Of a stretch of 64,000 bases of DNA, positions 50,404-59,874 are shown piece after piece. Every line of letters starts with the position of its first letter. Within the stretch, counting starts at the first letter, position 1. The stretch lies in NCBI GenBank assembly GCA_964604155.1, contig CAZRXY010000105.1, positions 1 to 64,000 on the forward strand. Direction: 5' to 3'. The DNA is from Stygibacter sp964604155 (GTDB taxonomy: Bacteria > Cloacimonadota > Cloacimonadia > Cloacimonadales > TCS61). The notes beneath the pieces were generated by a model. The model did not search any database. It was given only the letters and a program-made list of their open reading frames with translations, and was not told the DNA's origin. The translations under genes were made by a program, and so were the position numbers.

Positions 50404-52869
50404 CTATTTCAGGAGCAGGCATTTGCCTGTTTTGGTAAAATCCGGTACTTGTAATTTATAGAAATATATACCAGTTGGGGCAATAGTGCCGGAATCCGTT
50501 GTTCCTTCCCAGGTTACCGTATGAATACCTGCGTTAAGCTGATGATTGATCAGGGTTTTGATCAATTGTCCTTTCAAGTTATAAACAGTCAGTTTAACCG
50601 GTTTGTCATCAATCAGGTGGAAAGAGATTGTCGTAGCCGGGTTAAATGGATTGGGATAATTATGGAGATTTATTGAATTTGTGAGCACTTCTTCTTGGTT
50701 GTGCGTTTGTCCTGCAGGCAAAGCCAGGATTTCCACATCATCAATATTCCAGCCGCAGTATCGCCAGCCACTATCGGTTGAGCCCATAGTCCAGCGTAGA
50801 TAAACGGATTGCTGGTCATCGGCAAATTCGGAGATATCCAGATTCATTTCCTGCCAATCATCATCGGTGATCTCCTGTTCATTAGTCCATATAGTCTGCC
50901 AGTTTTCATTATCATTACTTATGCGGATATAGGCGTGGTCATAAGCGGGTTGCTCAACTCCCAGCCAGCGTCGGAATTGAAGCTGTACGCTAAACAAAGC
51001 CGTGCAATCAATGGCATTGGAGGTCAGGTGTTTTTCGCTTAGGTTATTAGGATAATCCCCCAGCAGATTGTAGCCATAAACGTTACTTCCGGTATATCCG
51101 GCAGTTGGGTCTGGCTCACCATACTGACCGCCACCGCCTTGAGGAATTCCCCATTCCCAGTCGGCTTCGCAGGTCCAGCCCGGGTCTTCGTCCATATTCC
51201 ACAAATAATAGCCGATATGCTCTCCGACCAGCAGCAGAACCTGCCGCTGAGTATCGCCGATATGATCAGTGAGATTAATAAAATCTATCTGGGTCTGGTA
51301 GGCACCTGCAGGCAGTTCAGAAGCAGCAGGAGAAATTTCTGCAATCACAAGAGCGGCTTCGGCAGCAGCCAGAGTGCCAGAAGTATTATGGGTTAAAGAG
51401 AGCCAGTTCACCTCATCCGGTATTATAATTTCAAATTCAATTTCATCCAGACTGCAATTCTCAAACTCCCAGGTAAAGGAATTCGGTTCAAAATCACCCC
51501 CTTCTGCCCCACTGGATTTAAATCCTGTTTCGGGATAAACCTTAAGCCCCATATCAGAAGTTAAAGCTTTTATGCAGAAATTGGCAGTGCCATTCCAACC
51601 GGGTTGTGAAAAAGCATAATCATAGAAATCAAGCCACAGGTTACCCACCTGATAAAAACTTTCATCAGGATTAGCAGAGGATTCTACAACAGTGCGGTAT
51701 TGAGCCCCCAGGAGCACCGGGACATCTGAAGAGCGGTCAAAGGGATAAGCCTGATCCGAAAGCTGGAGATATAGATAAAAATCATCACCTTCTGAGATAG
51801 CGAAGGGAGAATCAAGTTCTGCCGTGTGCAAGCCATAATGATCACAATACCCACTCACAGAACCTAACTGGTTTGTGAGATTGCCATCAATAAAATCATC
51901 ATAGATAATTGCTTCATAAGCGACTTCATCGTTGGCAGTAAAAAAATTGACTGCCTTGACAATTTCGCTGTTGTCTGCGATAAATTTATTGAATACTGCA
52001 AAGCCTTCTTGAAAGGTATCACGCCAGCCATGATAGTCATGATAATAGACATTATCATACTGCATGGGTTCCACCTGCTGAAAAGAGATAGCACCCATTT
52101 CAGGATGCTGGCAGGAATATTTGTCATAATAAGAAATCCAAAAATAGCCGTCATAGCCCCAGTCTTCACCCCAACTGTTTTTGACCAGCCAGGCTCCGGG
52201 TTGTGGTGCCTGAGTATCACGATTATCATCCCAGCCGATGATCGCTACAGCATGATTGGGCTCCATATTGCTGGTTGGCGGCTGGTAGTGATTATATTGG
52301 TAATTAATGAAGCTGTTATCATAGCACATACAGGTACCCAGCACGCCGTGCTCCATAATGGCAGATTTGATTGAGTCTATAGCAGTGAGATTTTCACCGG
52401 CGATATACCAGATAATCTCACGGGCATAATACTTGTGATAGGAAGGATCATCACGCAAAGGAGGTGTGGCATAGGACTGACCGTCAATATCACGGACAGC
52501 TCCTTCACCGCGTGACAGATAGGCAGAAGTAACCAGATAGTCTCCGCCCATATGAACTTCCAGCCCACTACCTGAAGGGGGTTCTAGATCATCATTATTG
52601 TGCTGATTGAATCCATTCCACCAGTCCAGATGATATTCAGCGAGAGCAGGTTCGCCGGCTTCGCCGTTATTTGACCAGGAATTGTTTATCATCATGTTTC
52701 CTTCCATTGCAGCTACGGCGCTATGCGTCCAGCAGGTACCGCCCTGCTGGTTTTTAACTGAAGTCACATAATTTATGCCATTTACATCTCTAAGATCAAA
52801 GGCAGCAGGTGGGTCGGCAATCATAAACCCTATTGAAAACAAGAAAAAGACCAATATCATTTTTTTCAT
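50404..52869 (-). CDS. Secreted papain-like cysteine peptidase with sorting domain
   Basis: 821 residues. Signal peptide (MKKMILVFFLFSIGFMIAD). Peptidase C1 starts at once with FDLRDV...SVKNQQGGTCWTHS; the catalytic Cys is 46, His 206 (NHAVAIIGWDDN) and Asn 231 (KNSWGEDWGYDGYFWISYYD). No inhibitory propeptide is seen. Two Ig-like/lectin-like domains follow, one near ENCSLDEIEFEI and one near LQFRRWLGVEQPAYDHAYIRIS. The C-terminal sorting domain reads NYPNPFNPATTI ... YNLKGQLIK ... TGIYFYKL. Degrades proteins outside the cell; no dockerin. Confidence 0.92.
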   Translation of the reverse strand: MKKMILVFFLFSIGFMIADPPAAFDLRDVNGINYVTSVKNQQGGTCWTHSAVAAMEGNMMINNSWSNNGEAGEPALAEYHLDWWNGFNQHNNDDLEPPSGSGLEVHMGGDYLVTSAYLSRGEGAVRDIDGQSYATPPLRDDPSYHKYYAREIIWYIAGENLTAIDSIKSAIMEHGVLGTCMCYDNSFINYQYNHYQPPTSNMEPNHAVAIIGWDDNRDTQAPQPGAWLVKNSWGEDWGYDGYFWISYYDKYSCQHPEMGAISFQQVEPMQYDNVYYHDYHGWRDTFQEGFAVFNKFIADNSEIVKAVNFFTANDEVAYEAIIYDDFIDGNLTNQLGSVSGYCDHYGLHTAELDSPFAISEGDDFYLYLQLSDQAYPFDRSSDVPVLLGAQYRTVVESSANPDESFYQVGNLWLDFYDYAFSQPGWNGTANFCIKALTSDMGLKVYPETGFKSSGAEGGDFEPNSFTWEFENCSLDEIEFEIIIPDEVNWLSLTHNTSGTLAAAEAALVIAEISPAASELPAGAYQTQIDFINLTDHIGDTQRQVLLLVGEHIGYYLWNMDEDPGWTCEADWEWGIPQGGGGQYGEPDPTAGYTGSNVYGYNLLGDYPNNLSEKHLTSNAIDCTALFSVQLQFRRWLGVEQPAYDHAYIRISNDNENWQTIWTNEQEITDDDWQEMNLDISEFADDQQSVYLRWTMGSTDSGWRYCGWNIDDVEILALPAGQTHNQEEVLTNSINLHNYPNPFNPATTISFHLIDDKPVKLTVYNLKGQLIKTLINHQLNAGIHTVTWEGTTDSGTIAPTGIYFYKLQVPDFTKTGKCLLLK

Positions 52870-53054
52870 ACTATCTCCAGTTCTTTATTTACCACATGGA
52901 AAGGGTCTATATCATTATGCGATAATTTGTGTCAACCAGCTTTTTTTACTTTGTTATTTTTCCCCCTGATATGTGAGGGTAAATTATACCTTGACAATGG
53001 AGATAGGATATTTTTTGTGAACTTGTCTGGGTAAGTATATTGATAAGGAAGTTT

Positions 53055-53969
53055 ATGGGCATAAAATTTGAGAAAGGTAGAGGATATTCACTCGATGTGA
53101 GATTCGGCAGTAGTATGCTGCTAGTGGCGTTGTTGCTGGTATTGGCATTAGTAGCTGTATTCGCGGGGGGTGTGATATATATACAAAGGGGTTATAATGA
53201 TCTGGCTATATCTCAGCAGGTGATGCTTGAGAATAGTGAGCTTAGGGAGCGGATTACTGCATTAAACGGCGAATTAGATTCTATAATGATAAAATTGGAT
53301 TTAATGGAGCGTTGGGAAGATGACATGCGGTCTCGGGAAAATTTTAAAGAGATCAATAAAGAAGTGCGTGAGATGGGAATAGGCGGATTACCGCAGATAG
53401 ACAGCGAACTCAGGTTGCGAGATGAGGGAACTAATCTGGCATATAATGTATTGGTTAACAGGCTCAATCATTTGAGAGCCAAGGTGGAATATAACTATCA
53501 GACGCATGAGGAACTGCACACAAATTATCAATTGCGGAGTGATCTGTATCGCAGTACACCCTCGATATATCCCACTTTTGGCAGGATATCCTCGCCTTAT
53601 GGGCGTCGCAGGCATCCATTAACAGGCAAGCAGGATTTTCATTATGGCATAGATTTGGCAAACAAGGTTGGGACTCCTGTCTATGCGACTGCGGCTGGAG
53701 AAGTGATCAAGACAGGCAGAACTTCCAAGATGGGCAGATATATCAGGATACGTCATGATTTTGGTTTTGAGACTGTGTATGGTCATTTGAGCCGCATTAT
53801 GGTAGAGAAAGGACATGAAGTGGAAAAGGGTCAGATCATAGCGAAGATGGGTAATACGGGAGATTCTACTGGTCCTCATCTTCATTATGAGGTACACCGT
53901 TATAACCGTTATCGCAATCCTTCGAGTTATTTCAGCCAGGAGCGTGAAGATATAACGCTCACAAATTAG
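53055..53969 (+). CDS. M23 metallopeptidase with membrane anchor and coiled coil
   Basis: 304 residues. I start at ATG 53055, behind AAGGA; a TTG start at 53040 would add five residues. One membrane helix (SMLLVALLLVLALVAVFAG), a coiled coil at about 40-150, then LytM: HYGIDLA (HxxxD) and HLHYEVHRYNRYRNP (HxH), GRTSKMGRYIRI and GHLSRIMVEKGHEVEKGQIIA. Divergent from the cysteine peptidase; 8 nt before the prenyl synthase. Likely a septal or envelope murein hydrolase; could be controlled by the FtsEX-like pair 3 kb downstream. Confidence 0.9.
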   Translation: MGIKFEKGRGYSLDVRFGSSMLLVALLLVLALVAVFAGGVIYIQRGYNDLAISQQVMLENSELRERITALNGELDSIMIKLDLMERWEDDMRSRENFKEINKEVREMGIGGLPQIDSELRLRDEGTNLAYNVLVNRLNHLRAKVEYNYQTHEELHTNYQLRSDLYRSTPSIYPTFGRISSPYGRRRHPLTGKQDFHYGIDLANKVGTPVYATAAGEVIKTGRTSKMGRYIRIRHDFGFETVYGHLSRIMVEKGHEVEKGQIIAKMGNTGDSTGPHLHYEVHRYNRYRNPSSYFSQEREDITLTN

Positions 53970-53977
53970 AGGTATAA

Positions 53978-54871
53978 ATGGGAAAAAGCAGGATGCTCTT
54001 GAAACGAGATATCAAAGAGAAGAAAGAATTAGTGAATATCGAGATGGATCGCTATTTACCGCGAAAGGATGAGTATCCCAAGCAAATTCACAAAGCAATA
54101 CGACACACTCTGTTTGCCGGTGGTAAAAGATTACGACCCTACTTGATGATTCACACATATTTGCTATTTTCCCGGACAGTAGAGAAGATACTTCCAATAG
54201 CCGGTGCTTTGGAGATGCTTCACACTTATACGCTTATCCATGATGATCTGCCGGATATAGATAATGACGAATATCGCCGTGGTAAAAAGGCATGTCATGT
54301 GATATATGGCTCCGATATTGCATTACTGGCGGGTGATTCTTTGCTGGTATATGCGATAGAATCAATAAATTCAGCAGAAATAGACGAGAAATTAAAATTG
54401 CAATTAGTAAGAGAATTTTGTGAAGAAACCGGGCACAGAGGTTTGATAGCCGGTCAAATAGTTGATATAGCATCAGAGGGCAAAAAAATTAGCGAGAAGG
54501 ATTTAAAATATATTCACACAAATAAGACCGGCAAATTGATCAATCTTGCAATCCGGTTTGGCTGTCTTTTGGGCAAGGCATCAGAAGCAGATATGGAAAA
54601 TATGAAAGTTTTTGGAGACAAGCTTGGTCTTGCGTTTCAGATCATGGATGATATTCTGGATATAGAGGGAGATCTGGCGACTTTAGGAAAAAGCGTGGGT
54701 AAAGATGAAAATTCGCAGAAGGCTACCTATCCTGCGTTTGCCGGTTTGGAAGAATCAAGGGAGAAAGCGGAGAGGCTGATATCCGGTGCTCGTGAGAGAT
54801 TAGAGAAATACGGAGAAAAGGCAATCTATCTTGATTTGCTGGCAGAATTTATCATAACGCGTAAGTATTAG
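53978..54871 (+). CDS. ispA: Polyprenyl diphosphate synthase (farnesyl/geranylgeranyl type)
   Basis: 297 residues. GGKRLRPYLM, the first Asp-rich motif DDLPDIDND and the second DDILDIEGD, with RRGKKACH between; the residues before the first motif are HTYTLIHDDL. The two residues between DD and D, with LP, favour a C15/C20 product. Makes the isoprenoid chain for lipid carriers. AGGT ribosome site; 9 nt after the M23 gene and 3 nt before dut. Confidence 0.88.
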   Translation: MGKSRMLLKRDIKEKKELVNIEMDRYLPRKDEYPKQIHKAIRHTLFAGGKRLRPYLMIHTYLLFSRTVEKILPIAGALEMLHTYTLIHDDLPDIDNDEYRRGKKACHVIYGSDIALLAGDSLLVYAIESINSAEIDEKLKLQLVREFCEETGHRGLIAGQIVDIASEGKKISEKDLKYIHTNKTGKLINLAIRFGCLLGKASEADMENMKVFGDKLGLAFQIMDDILDIEGDLATLGKSVGKDENSQKATYPAFAGLEESREKAERLISGARERLEKYGEKAIYLDLLAEFIITRKY

Positions 54872-54873
54872 TA

Positions 54874-55311
54874 ATGAATATCGGCATAAAACTATTATCT
54901 CCCTTAGCGAGAATACCGCAGAAAATGAGTGAAAATTCATCGGGCTATGATCTATTTGCGGCAGAACCAAAAGAGATCATTATGAAACCAGGCGATATCA
55001 AACTTGTATCTACGGGAATAGCGATAAGCCTGGAGCCGGGTTATGAGGCGCAGGTGAGACCCCGAAGCGGTTTGGCGATCAAGCACGGTATAGGTATATT
55101 AAATTCACCTGGCACGATAGATTCTGATTACCGGGGAGAGATCAAAGTGATATTGTTCAATTTTGGTGAAGAGGAATTTGGAATTGAGCCAGGGATGCGG
55201 ATAGCACAGCTTGTGGTAGCCAGATATGAGGCTGTAGAATTTTGTGAGCTTTTGGAATTAAATGCGACGGATCGAGGAGCCGGGGGATTTGGGCATACCG
55301 GAGTAAAATAA
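54874..55311 (+). CDS. dut: dUTP diphosphatase
   Basis: 145 residues, trimeric dUTPase. All five motifs: SSGYDLFA, PRSGLAIKHGI, GTIDSDYRGEIKV, RIAQLVV and RGAGGFGHTG. Hydrolyses dUTP to dUMP. Stop TAA overlaps the ATG of nadA (TAATG). Confidence 0.95.
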   Translation: MNIGIKLLSPLARIPQKMSENSSGYDLFAAEPKEIIMKPGDIKLVSTGIAISLEPGYEAQVRPRSGLAIKHGIGILNSPGTIDSDYRGEIKVILFNFGEEEFGIEPGMRIAQLVVARYEAVEFCELLELNATDRGAGGFGHTGVK

Positions 55312-56216
55312 TGGTGCAGGCAGACATATTTAAGCGGATAGAAGAGCTGAAACAAGCGAAGAATGCTGTGATACTGGCGCATAATTATCAGGAATTAGCG
55401 ATTCAGAAGGTTGCCGATTTCACGGGCGATTCGCTTCAGCTTTCGCAGATTGCATCAGGTCTGGAGCATGAGATCATCGTATTTTGCGGAGTATGTTTTA
55501 TGGCAGAGACAGCCAAGCTTTTGAAACCCAAAGCAAAGGTTCTGCTTCCGGTGATAGATGCCGGCTGTCCTATGGCAGATATGATCACCGGCAGTCAGGT
55601 GCGAGAATTCAAAGCAGGTTATGCTGACCCTGTAGTAGTTTGCTACGTGAATTCATCTGTGGAAGTGAAGGCAGAATCAGATATTTGCTGCACTTCCGGT
55701 AATGCCATAAAGGTAATAAATTCAATACCGGCAGATAAGCAGATACTCTTTGTGCCAGATAGAAATCTGGGCAGCTATGCCGCCAAGATCACAAAAAGGT
55801 CAATCAAGTTATGGCAGGGCTATTGCAACGTGCATGAATTCATCACGGAATCTGAAGTGAAGCGGGCGAAACAGAGATATCCTGGTTATAAATTTATCGC
55901 TCATCCCGAATGTAATCCGCAAGTATTGGAGATGGCAGATTTGGTGGCTTCCACTAAGGGAATGATAGATTATGTACAGGAGCATGACGGAGTGATAATA
56001 GGGACAGAGACGGGATTATATTTCCAATTGCATGACGCCTATCCTGAGAAGAAGCTGGCACCGGTGAGTGAAAAAGCGGTATGCGTAAACATGAAAAAGA
56101 CAAAGCTGCAGGATGTATTAAGGTCTCTGGAAGAGGAAGAATTTAGTATAGAAATACCTGCGGAAATAGCGGCAAGGGCTTTGCAATCCGTGGAAAAGAT
56201 GCTGAGAATCAGATAA
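55311..56216 (+). CDS. nadA: Quinolinate synthase A (canonical copy)
   Basis: 301 residues. AHNYQ, FCGVCFMAETAK, IDAGCPMADM, CCTSGNA, HPEC and GTETGL. Cluster Cys at 86, 172 and 258 (spacings 86 and 86). Lacks a nearby nadB or nadC. It is the standard copy; compare with the divergent copy at 30356. ATG overlaps dut. Confidence 0.93.
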   Translation: MVQADIFKRIEELKQAKNAVILAHNYQELAIQKVADFTGDSLQLSQIASGLEHEIIVFCGVCFMAETAKLLKPKAKVLLPVIDAGCPMADMITGSQVREFKAGYADPVVVCYVNSSVEVKAESDICCTSGNAIKVINSIPADKQILFVPDRNLGSYAAKITKRSIKLWQGYCNVHEFITESEVKRAKQRYPGYKFIAHPECNPQVLEMADLVASTKGMIDYVQEHDGVIIGTETGLYFQLHDAYPEKKLAPVSEKAVCVNMKKTKLQDVLRSLEEEEFSIEIPAEIAARALQSVEKMLRIR

Positions 56217-56840
56217 TTGCCGGCAAGCAGAAATAATAGAGCGGTAGAATTACCATTTGGCAGGACTATATATCAAAGTGAGCGGGGACAAGGAATAAGC
56301 AGCGATAGTTCTTATTTGGTCCACACTATTTTGGAGGAAGAAAAAAGCGAGACAAACAGACTTTTGGAATTGGGTAGTGGTAATGGGATTATATCTATAA
56401 TGCTCAAGCATTATAGAAGCGGCTGGGACATATCCGGCATAGAAATACAATCAGAACTGACAGAACTGGCAAAAGCCAATGCTTTAATATGCGATTTTGA
56501 AATAGACTTCTCTAACAGCGATATCAAAGAATTTTGCTCAGAGCGAAAATACTCATTGATAGTGACAAATCCGCCTTATCTTTCTGCTCATTCAGGGAAG
56601 ATAAGCCCTATATATGAACGGGCTATAGCGAGGCATGAGATTCTCTGTAATCTGGCAGATATTATTCGCAATATGGGCAGAAACCTGCATGATGGCGGCA
56701 GGGGCTACATGATAAATCTCACAGCCCGCACTGCAGAAATCGAGAAACAGGCGGAAGAAGAAAATATGGTGCTTGACAAAATTTTTAGTAATAATTCCTG
56801 TTCAATGAGTAAAACGAGTATATACAGGATAGGAAAATGA
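56217..56840 (+). CDS. Class I SAM-dependent methyltransferase (TrmN6-like)
   Basis: 207 residues starting at TTG 56217, right after the nadA stop. SAM-binding LLELGSGNGIISIML, acidic IEIQSELTELAKANA, and VTNPPYLS (NPPY of N6-adenine/HemK-type methyltransferases). Fits tRNA1Val A37 N6-methyltransferase; could also be a protein glutamine methyltransferase. Ends overlapping the next gene by 4 nt. Confidence 0.82.
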   Translation: MPASRNNRAVELPFGRTIYQSERGQGISSDSSYLVHTILEEEKSETNRLLELGSGNGIISIMLKHYRSGWDISGIEIQSELTELAKANALICDFEIDFSNSDIKEFCSERKYSLIVTNPPYLSAHSGKISPIYERAIARHEILCNLADIIRNMGRNLHDGGRGYMINLTARTAEIEKQAEEENMVLDKIFSNNSCSMSKTSIYRIGK

Positions 56841-57448
56841 TAGAGCTGAGAGGATTTGAAATAGCCGGCAGCCATAATTTCAGGTTGCGGGTGCAGGAGC
56901 TGAAATTAAACAGCGGTCAGTTCATCCAGATATATGGCAATAATAATTCTGGTAAGAGCATATTATTGAAAACATTAGCAGGTTATTATCCAAATTATAG
57001 CGGGGATTTGTTTTATAATGGGATACCGGAAAAACCGGGAAATTACAGTGTAATATTGATAAATGATTATTTGGCAGGATTTACGCGGCAAAGTGTGAGA
57101 TATAATTTATATCTGCCACTGGGGCGGATAAGCGGCAGAAAGAAGGAAAAGCTGCAGGAATTGCTTAATCAAGCCGGTTTAAACGAATTGTTAGATAAGA
57201 AATATGGCTCATTATCCCGTTCAGAAGGTAAGAGTATTGAATTAATTCGTGCTGTAATTCAGCAGCCTCATTTTTTACTTTTTGATGATTTTGAGACATA
57301 TTTTGATAACACGAGTTTAAATAATCTTACTGGAGCCTTTGATTATGCAGCCAAGGCAGGCACGGCGTTGGTAATAACGGGGCGTAAGAAATTTGAAGGC
57401 GTCACAAACAGCTATATAATTAATGCCGGAGACGTGGTGAAGCTATGA
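56837..57448 (+). CDS. FtsE-like ABC ATPase, degenerate signature
   Basis: 203 residues. Walker A GNNNSGKS, Walker B FLLFDDFE and a signature SLSRSEGKSIELIRAV instead of LSGGQ. Size and pairing with the next gene suggest FtsE; sequence departs from it strongly. Should power an FtsX-like partner outside peptidoglycan hydrolase control. ATGA overlap on both sides. Confidence 0.72.
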   Translation: MIELRGFEIAGSHNFRLRVQELKLNSGQFIQIYGNNNSGKSILLKTLAGYYPNYSGDLFYNGIPEKPGNYSVILINDYLAGFTRQSVRYNLYLPLGRISGRKKEKLQELLNQAGLNELLDKKYGSLSRSEGKSIELIRAVIQQPHFLLFDDFETYFDNTSLNNLTGAFDYAAKAGTALVITGRKKFEGVTNSYIINAGDVVKL

Positions 57449-58269
57449 AAATAAGATTTATTATTCAGATGCTGATAATTCTTGTATTGGTGCTGGTGAA
57501 TGATGGTATCTATTATCTGCGGAATTTTAGTGAAGCAGAATTAGCTCAAAGAGAGGAGGCTGCCTATATTACAATAACTGAAAACCCGGCAATACTAATA
57601 GTTTCTGGTGAACATTCAGCCGCAATCAGCGAAAAAATTGGCAATCTCTATTTTGTGGAGGAGGTGAAGCTTCAGGATAAGCAGGCACTGGTGGATGCAC
57701 TTTGTGATCAATATCAGCTTGATGAAGCCAGGATGCTGCTGGATGATCTTAATTTACCTGCCGTATTGGAAATCTATTTTTCTGCGTACCGGTTTGGTAC
57801 AATAGAATCCGACCTGTTTTTGCAAGCTGCCGAAGGTGAAACAGGGATTTATCAGATGATTTACACAGAAGAAAATTATGTGTCTGCCTGGCAGTCATTG
57901 ACAAGGATACTACAAATCCAGGGAAAAATGGAGACTTATCTGCCGCGATTATATATAGCTTTGGGGATATTGGTATTGGTGATCACAGGATATTTCAGGA
58001 TTAGCTATGAGACAAGGAATCTCAAATACTGGAAAGTGTATATCCGCTCCGGTGGTCATCTGAGGCAAAAAAGACTTGTCCAGATCATGAATTCATTGCT
58101 TCTGGTTCTATTGCCGCTGGTAGCAGTGCTGGGAATGGAATATTATCTATTTTACGGAGGTTATCTGGATTATAGCCCGGATTTCTGGTTTCACATTATC
58201 AGGGCGGCAGCATTGACAACCGTTAGCGTTACCTCGCTTTTAACGCTCAGGAGAATTAGCTATGCTTAA
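57445..58269 (+). CDS. FtsX-like permease
   Basis: 274 residues, membrane helix at 5-24, an extracytoplasmic domain of about 140 residues (with DLNLPAVLEIYFSAYRFG recalling the NPLPxSxE patch of FtsX), then three helices at about 175-195, 215-235 and 248-268. This is the FtsX topology. Overlaps the FtsE-like gene by 4 nt. Expected to gate M23-type hydrolases at division. Confidence 0.72.
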   Translation: MKIRFIIQMLIILVLVLVNDGIYYLRNFSEAELAQREEAAYITITENPAILIVSGEHSAAISEKIGNLYFVEEVKLQDKQALVDALCDQYQLDEARMLLDDLNLPAVLEIYFSAYRFGTIESDLFLQAAEGETGIYQMIYTEENYVSAWQSLTRILQIQGKMETYLPRLYIALGILVLVITGYFRISYETRNLKYWKVYIRSGGHLRQKRLVQIMNSLLLVLLPLVAVLGMEYYLFYGGYLDYSPDFWFHIIRAAALTTVSVTSLLTLRRISYA

Positions 58270-58831
58270 ATATATACCTAATATTCTCACAACTCTAAGG
58301 ATTGTTCTGGTGCCTGTATTTGTCTGGTTTTTCTTCTTTCCAGTTCTTAGCAATCATTTATTATGGGCAGCAGTGATCTTTATTATTGCCGAGATCACGG
58401 ATTATCTGGATGGAATGATAGCGCGTAAGTATAATATTATCAGCAATTATGGCAAAGTGATGGATCCTTTGGCAGATAAGCTGCTAACAGGTGCAGCTTT
58501 AGTAGGCATCACGGTAACTCCTTATAATCTCGCCAGCGTTTATGCTGTAATCGTTATTCTTTTCCGTGAAATTGCTGTATCCCTGCTCCGGCAGGTATAT
58601 GTTAAAAGAAAAATATATATGCCGGCAAATAACTGGGGTAAATTGAAAACAGTTACCCAGATGGTGGGATTGACTATTGCCTTGGTCTATCTGGCAATAA
58701 CGCCTCAGGAAAGTGTACTGATATCTCTTATCTTCTATTACTATTTCTGGTTCGTTGCTTTGGTAACAGCTTTTTCGGGTGTTAGCTATTTTTTACCTTT
58801 ATTTTTATCAGGCAGCCGGGAGGAACAATGA
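58262..58831 (+). CDS. pgsA: CDP-diacylglycerol-glycerol-3-phosphate 3-phosphatidyltransferase
   Basis: 189 residues, CDP-alcohol phosphotransferase. The family motif is perfect: D47-x2-D50-G51-x2-A54-R55-x8-G64-x3-D68-x3-D72. Helices before and after. NILTTLRIVLVP at the N-terminus and the GKLKTVTQM stretch match PgsA. Makes phosphatidylglycerophosphate. ATG lies inside the ftsX-like stop region; ends overlapping the lipoprotein gene. Confidence 0.92.
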   Translation: MLKYIPNILTTLRIVLVPVFVWFFFFPVLSNHLLWAAVIFIIAEITDYLDGMIARKYNIISNYGKVMDPLADKLLTGAALVGITVTPYNLASVYAVIVILFREIAVSLLRQVYVKRKIYMPANNWGKLKTVTQMVGLTIALVYLAITPQESVLISLIFYYYFWFVALVTAFSGVSYFLPLFLSGSREEQ

Positions 58832-59874
58832 GAAAACTGATTTTCTTACTTCTGATATTTATGCTATTGGTCTCATGCGGCAAGCAGGAAAATGGCACAT
58901 CAAGAGGAGAGAGCCGATCCCTTAAGGACAGAAAAAAGCCACTTGCCTGGGGACAAAGGCAAAAAATCTATGTGTTTGCCGATGACCAAGTGTGGCGCTA
59001 TGCAGAAGATGAGCTCAGGAAAACGCTTGAGAGGACTTTTTATACAACAGTAAATGAGAAGATGTTTGTGTTGGAACGGATTGATTTTAATAAGCTTGAA
59101 GATTATTTTCGTTTTAACAACATAATATTTTATTGTGATGCTTCCTCAAAAGCAGATGTGTCCAGTTATGTGCGGGAGCGTTTGGGGCAGAAGCTGGATG
59201 ATGAGGTAGGTAAAAGCGGTGGGGCGATATTTCCGGCTTATAATTTATGGGCAGATGACCAATTAGTCTTGTTTTTGGTAGGTGAAGATGAAGAGACACT
59301 ATTGAGGCTCAATATCTATCAGTCAAACGAGGTGTGGGAGATATTCAGAAACAGGTTGCTTAAGCGTCTGGAATATCAGCTTTACCGAAATAATATTAAG
59401 CCTTATACGAATTATAAAGACCAGGCCTGGCAGATTGATCTACCTATGAATTTTTTGGTTTTCAGACAGGATGAGGCAAATAATTTTATCTCCTATATAT
59501 CTCGTTCAAAATCTATGCCTGACCGTTACATATTCATCTATCATGAGAAGATGGGCTCTGAAGAATTAAATCGGAAGTGGCTGATAGAAAAGAGAAATGA
59601 GCTGGCGGCAATGTATTATGAGGGCGATAAATTCACAGAGGAAGATGTGATGAGCAGCAAGTGCCAAATCGCCGGATATGACTGCATCAAGCTAATGGGT
59701 CGATGGCAGAACGATAAATATGCCATTGGCGGCAGTTTTTCCTGTTTTGCTTTTCAGATACCAGAATTGGATAAGATATTTATAATTGATAATTCCGTCT
59801 ATTATCCTGAAGGAGACAAATTGCCTTCACTATTAGAGCTGGAGATTATCAGTAATTCCTTCAAACTAAAGTAA
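58828..59874 (+). CDS. DUF4837 family lipoprotein
   Basis: 348 residues. Signal peptide II with lipobox LLVSC (Cys about residue 17). DUF4837 pattern: IYVFADDQVW, a DLPMNF-like block (QIDLPMNFLVFRQDE), YIFIYHE and CKLMGRWQNDKYAIGG-like region (YDCIKLMGRW). Members occur in Bacteroidota and relatives; function unknown. Overlaps pgsA by 4 nt and cca by 1. Confidence 0.8.
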   Translation: MRKLIFLLLIFMLLVSCGKQENGTSRGESRSLKDRKKPLAWGQRQKIYVFADDQVWRYAEDELRKTLERTFYTTVNEKMFVLERIDFNKLEDYFRFNNIIFYCDASSKADVSSYVRERLGQKLDDEVGKSGGAIFPAYNLWADDQLVLFLVGEDEETLLRLNIYQSNEVWEIFRNRLLKRLEYQLYRNNIKPYTNYKDQAWQIDLPMNFLVFRQDEANNFISYISRSKSMPDRYIFIYHEKMGSEELNRKWLIEKRNELAAMYYEGDKFTEEDVMSSKCQIAGYDCIKLMGRWQNDKYAIGGSFSCFAFQIPELDKIFIIDNSVYYPEGDKLPSLLELEIISNSFKLK

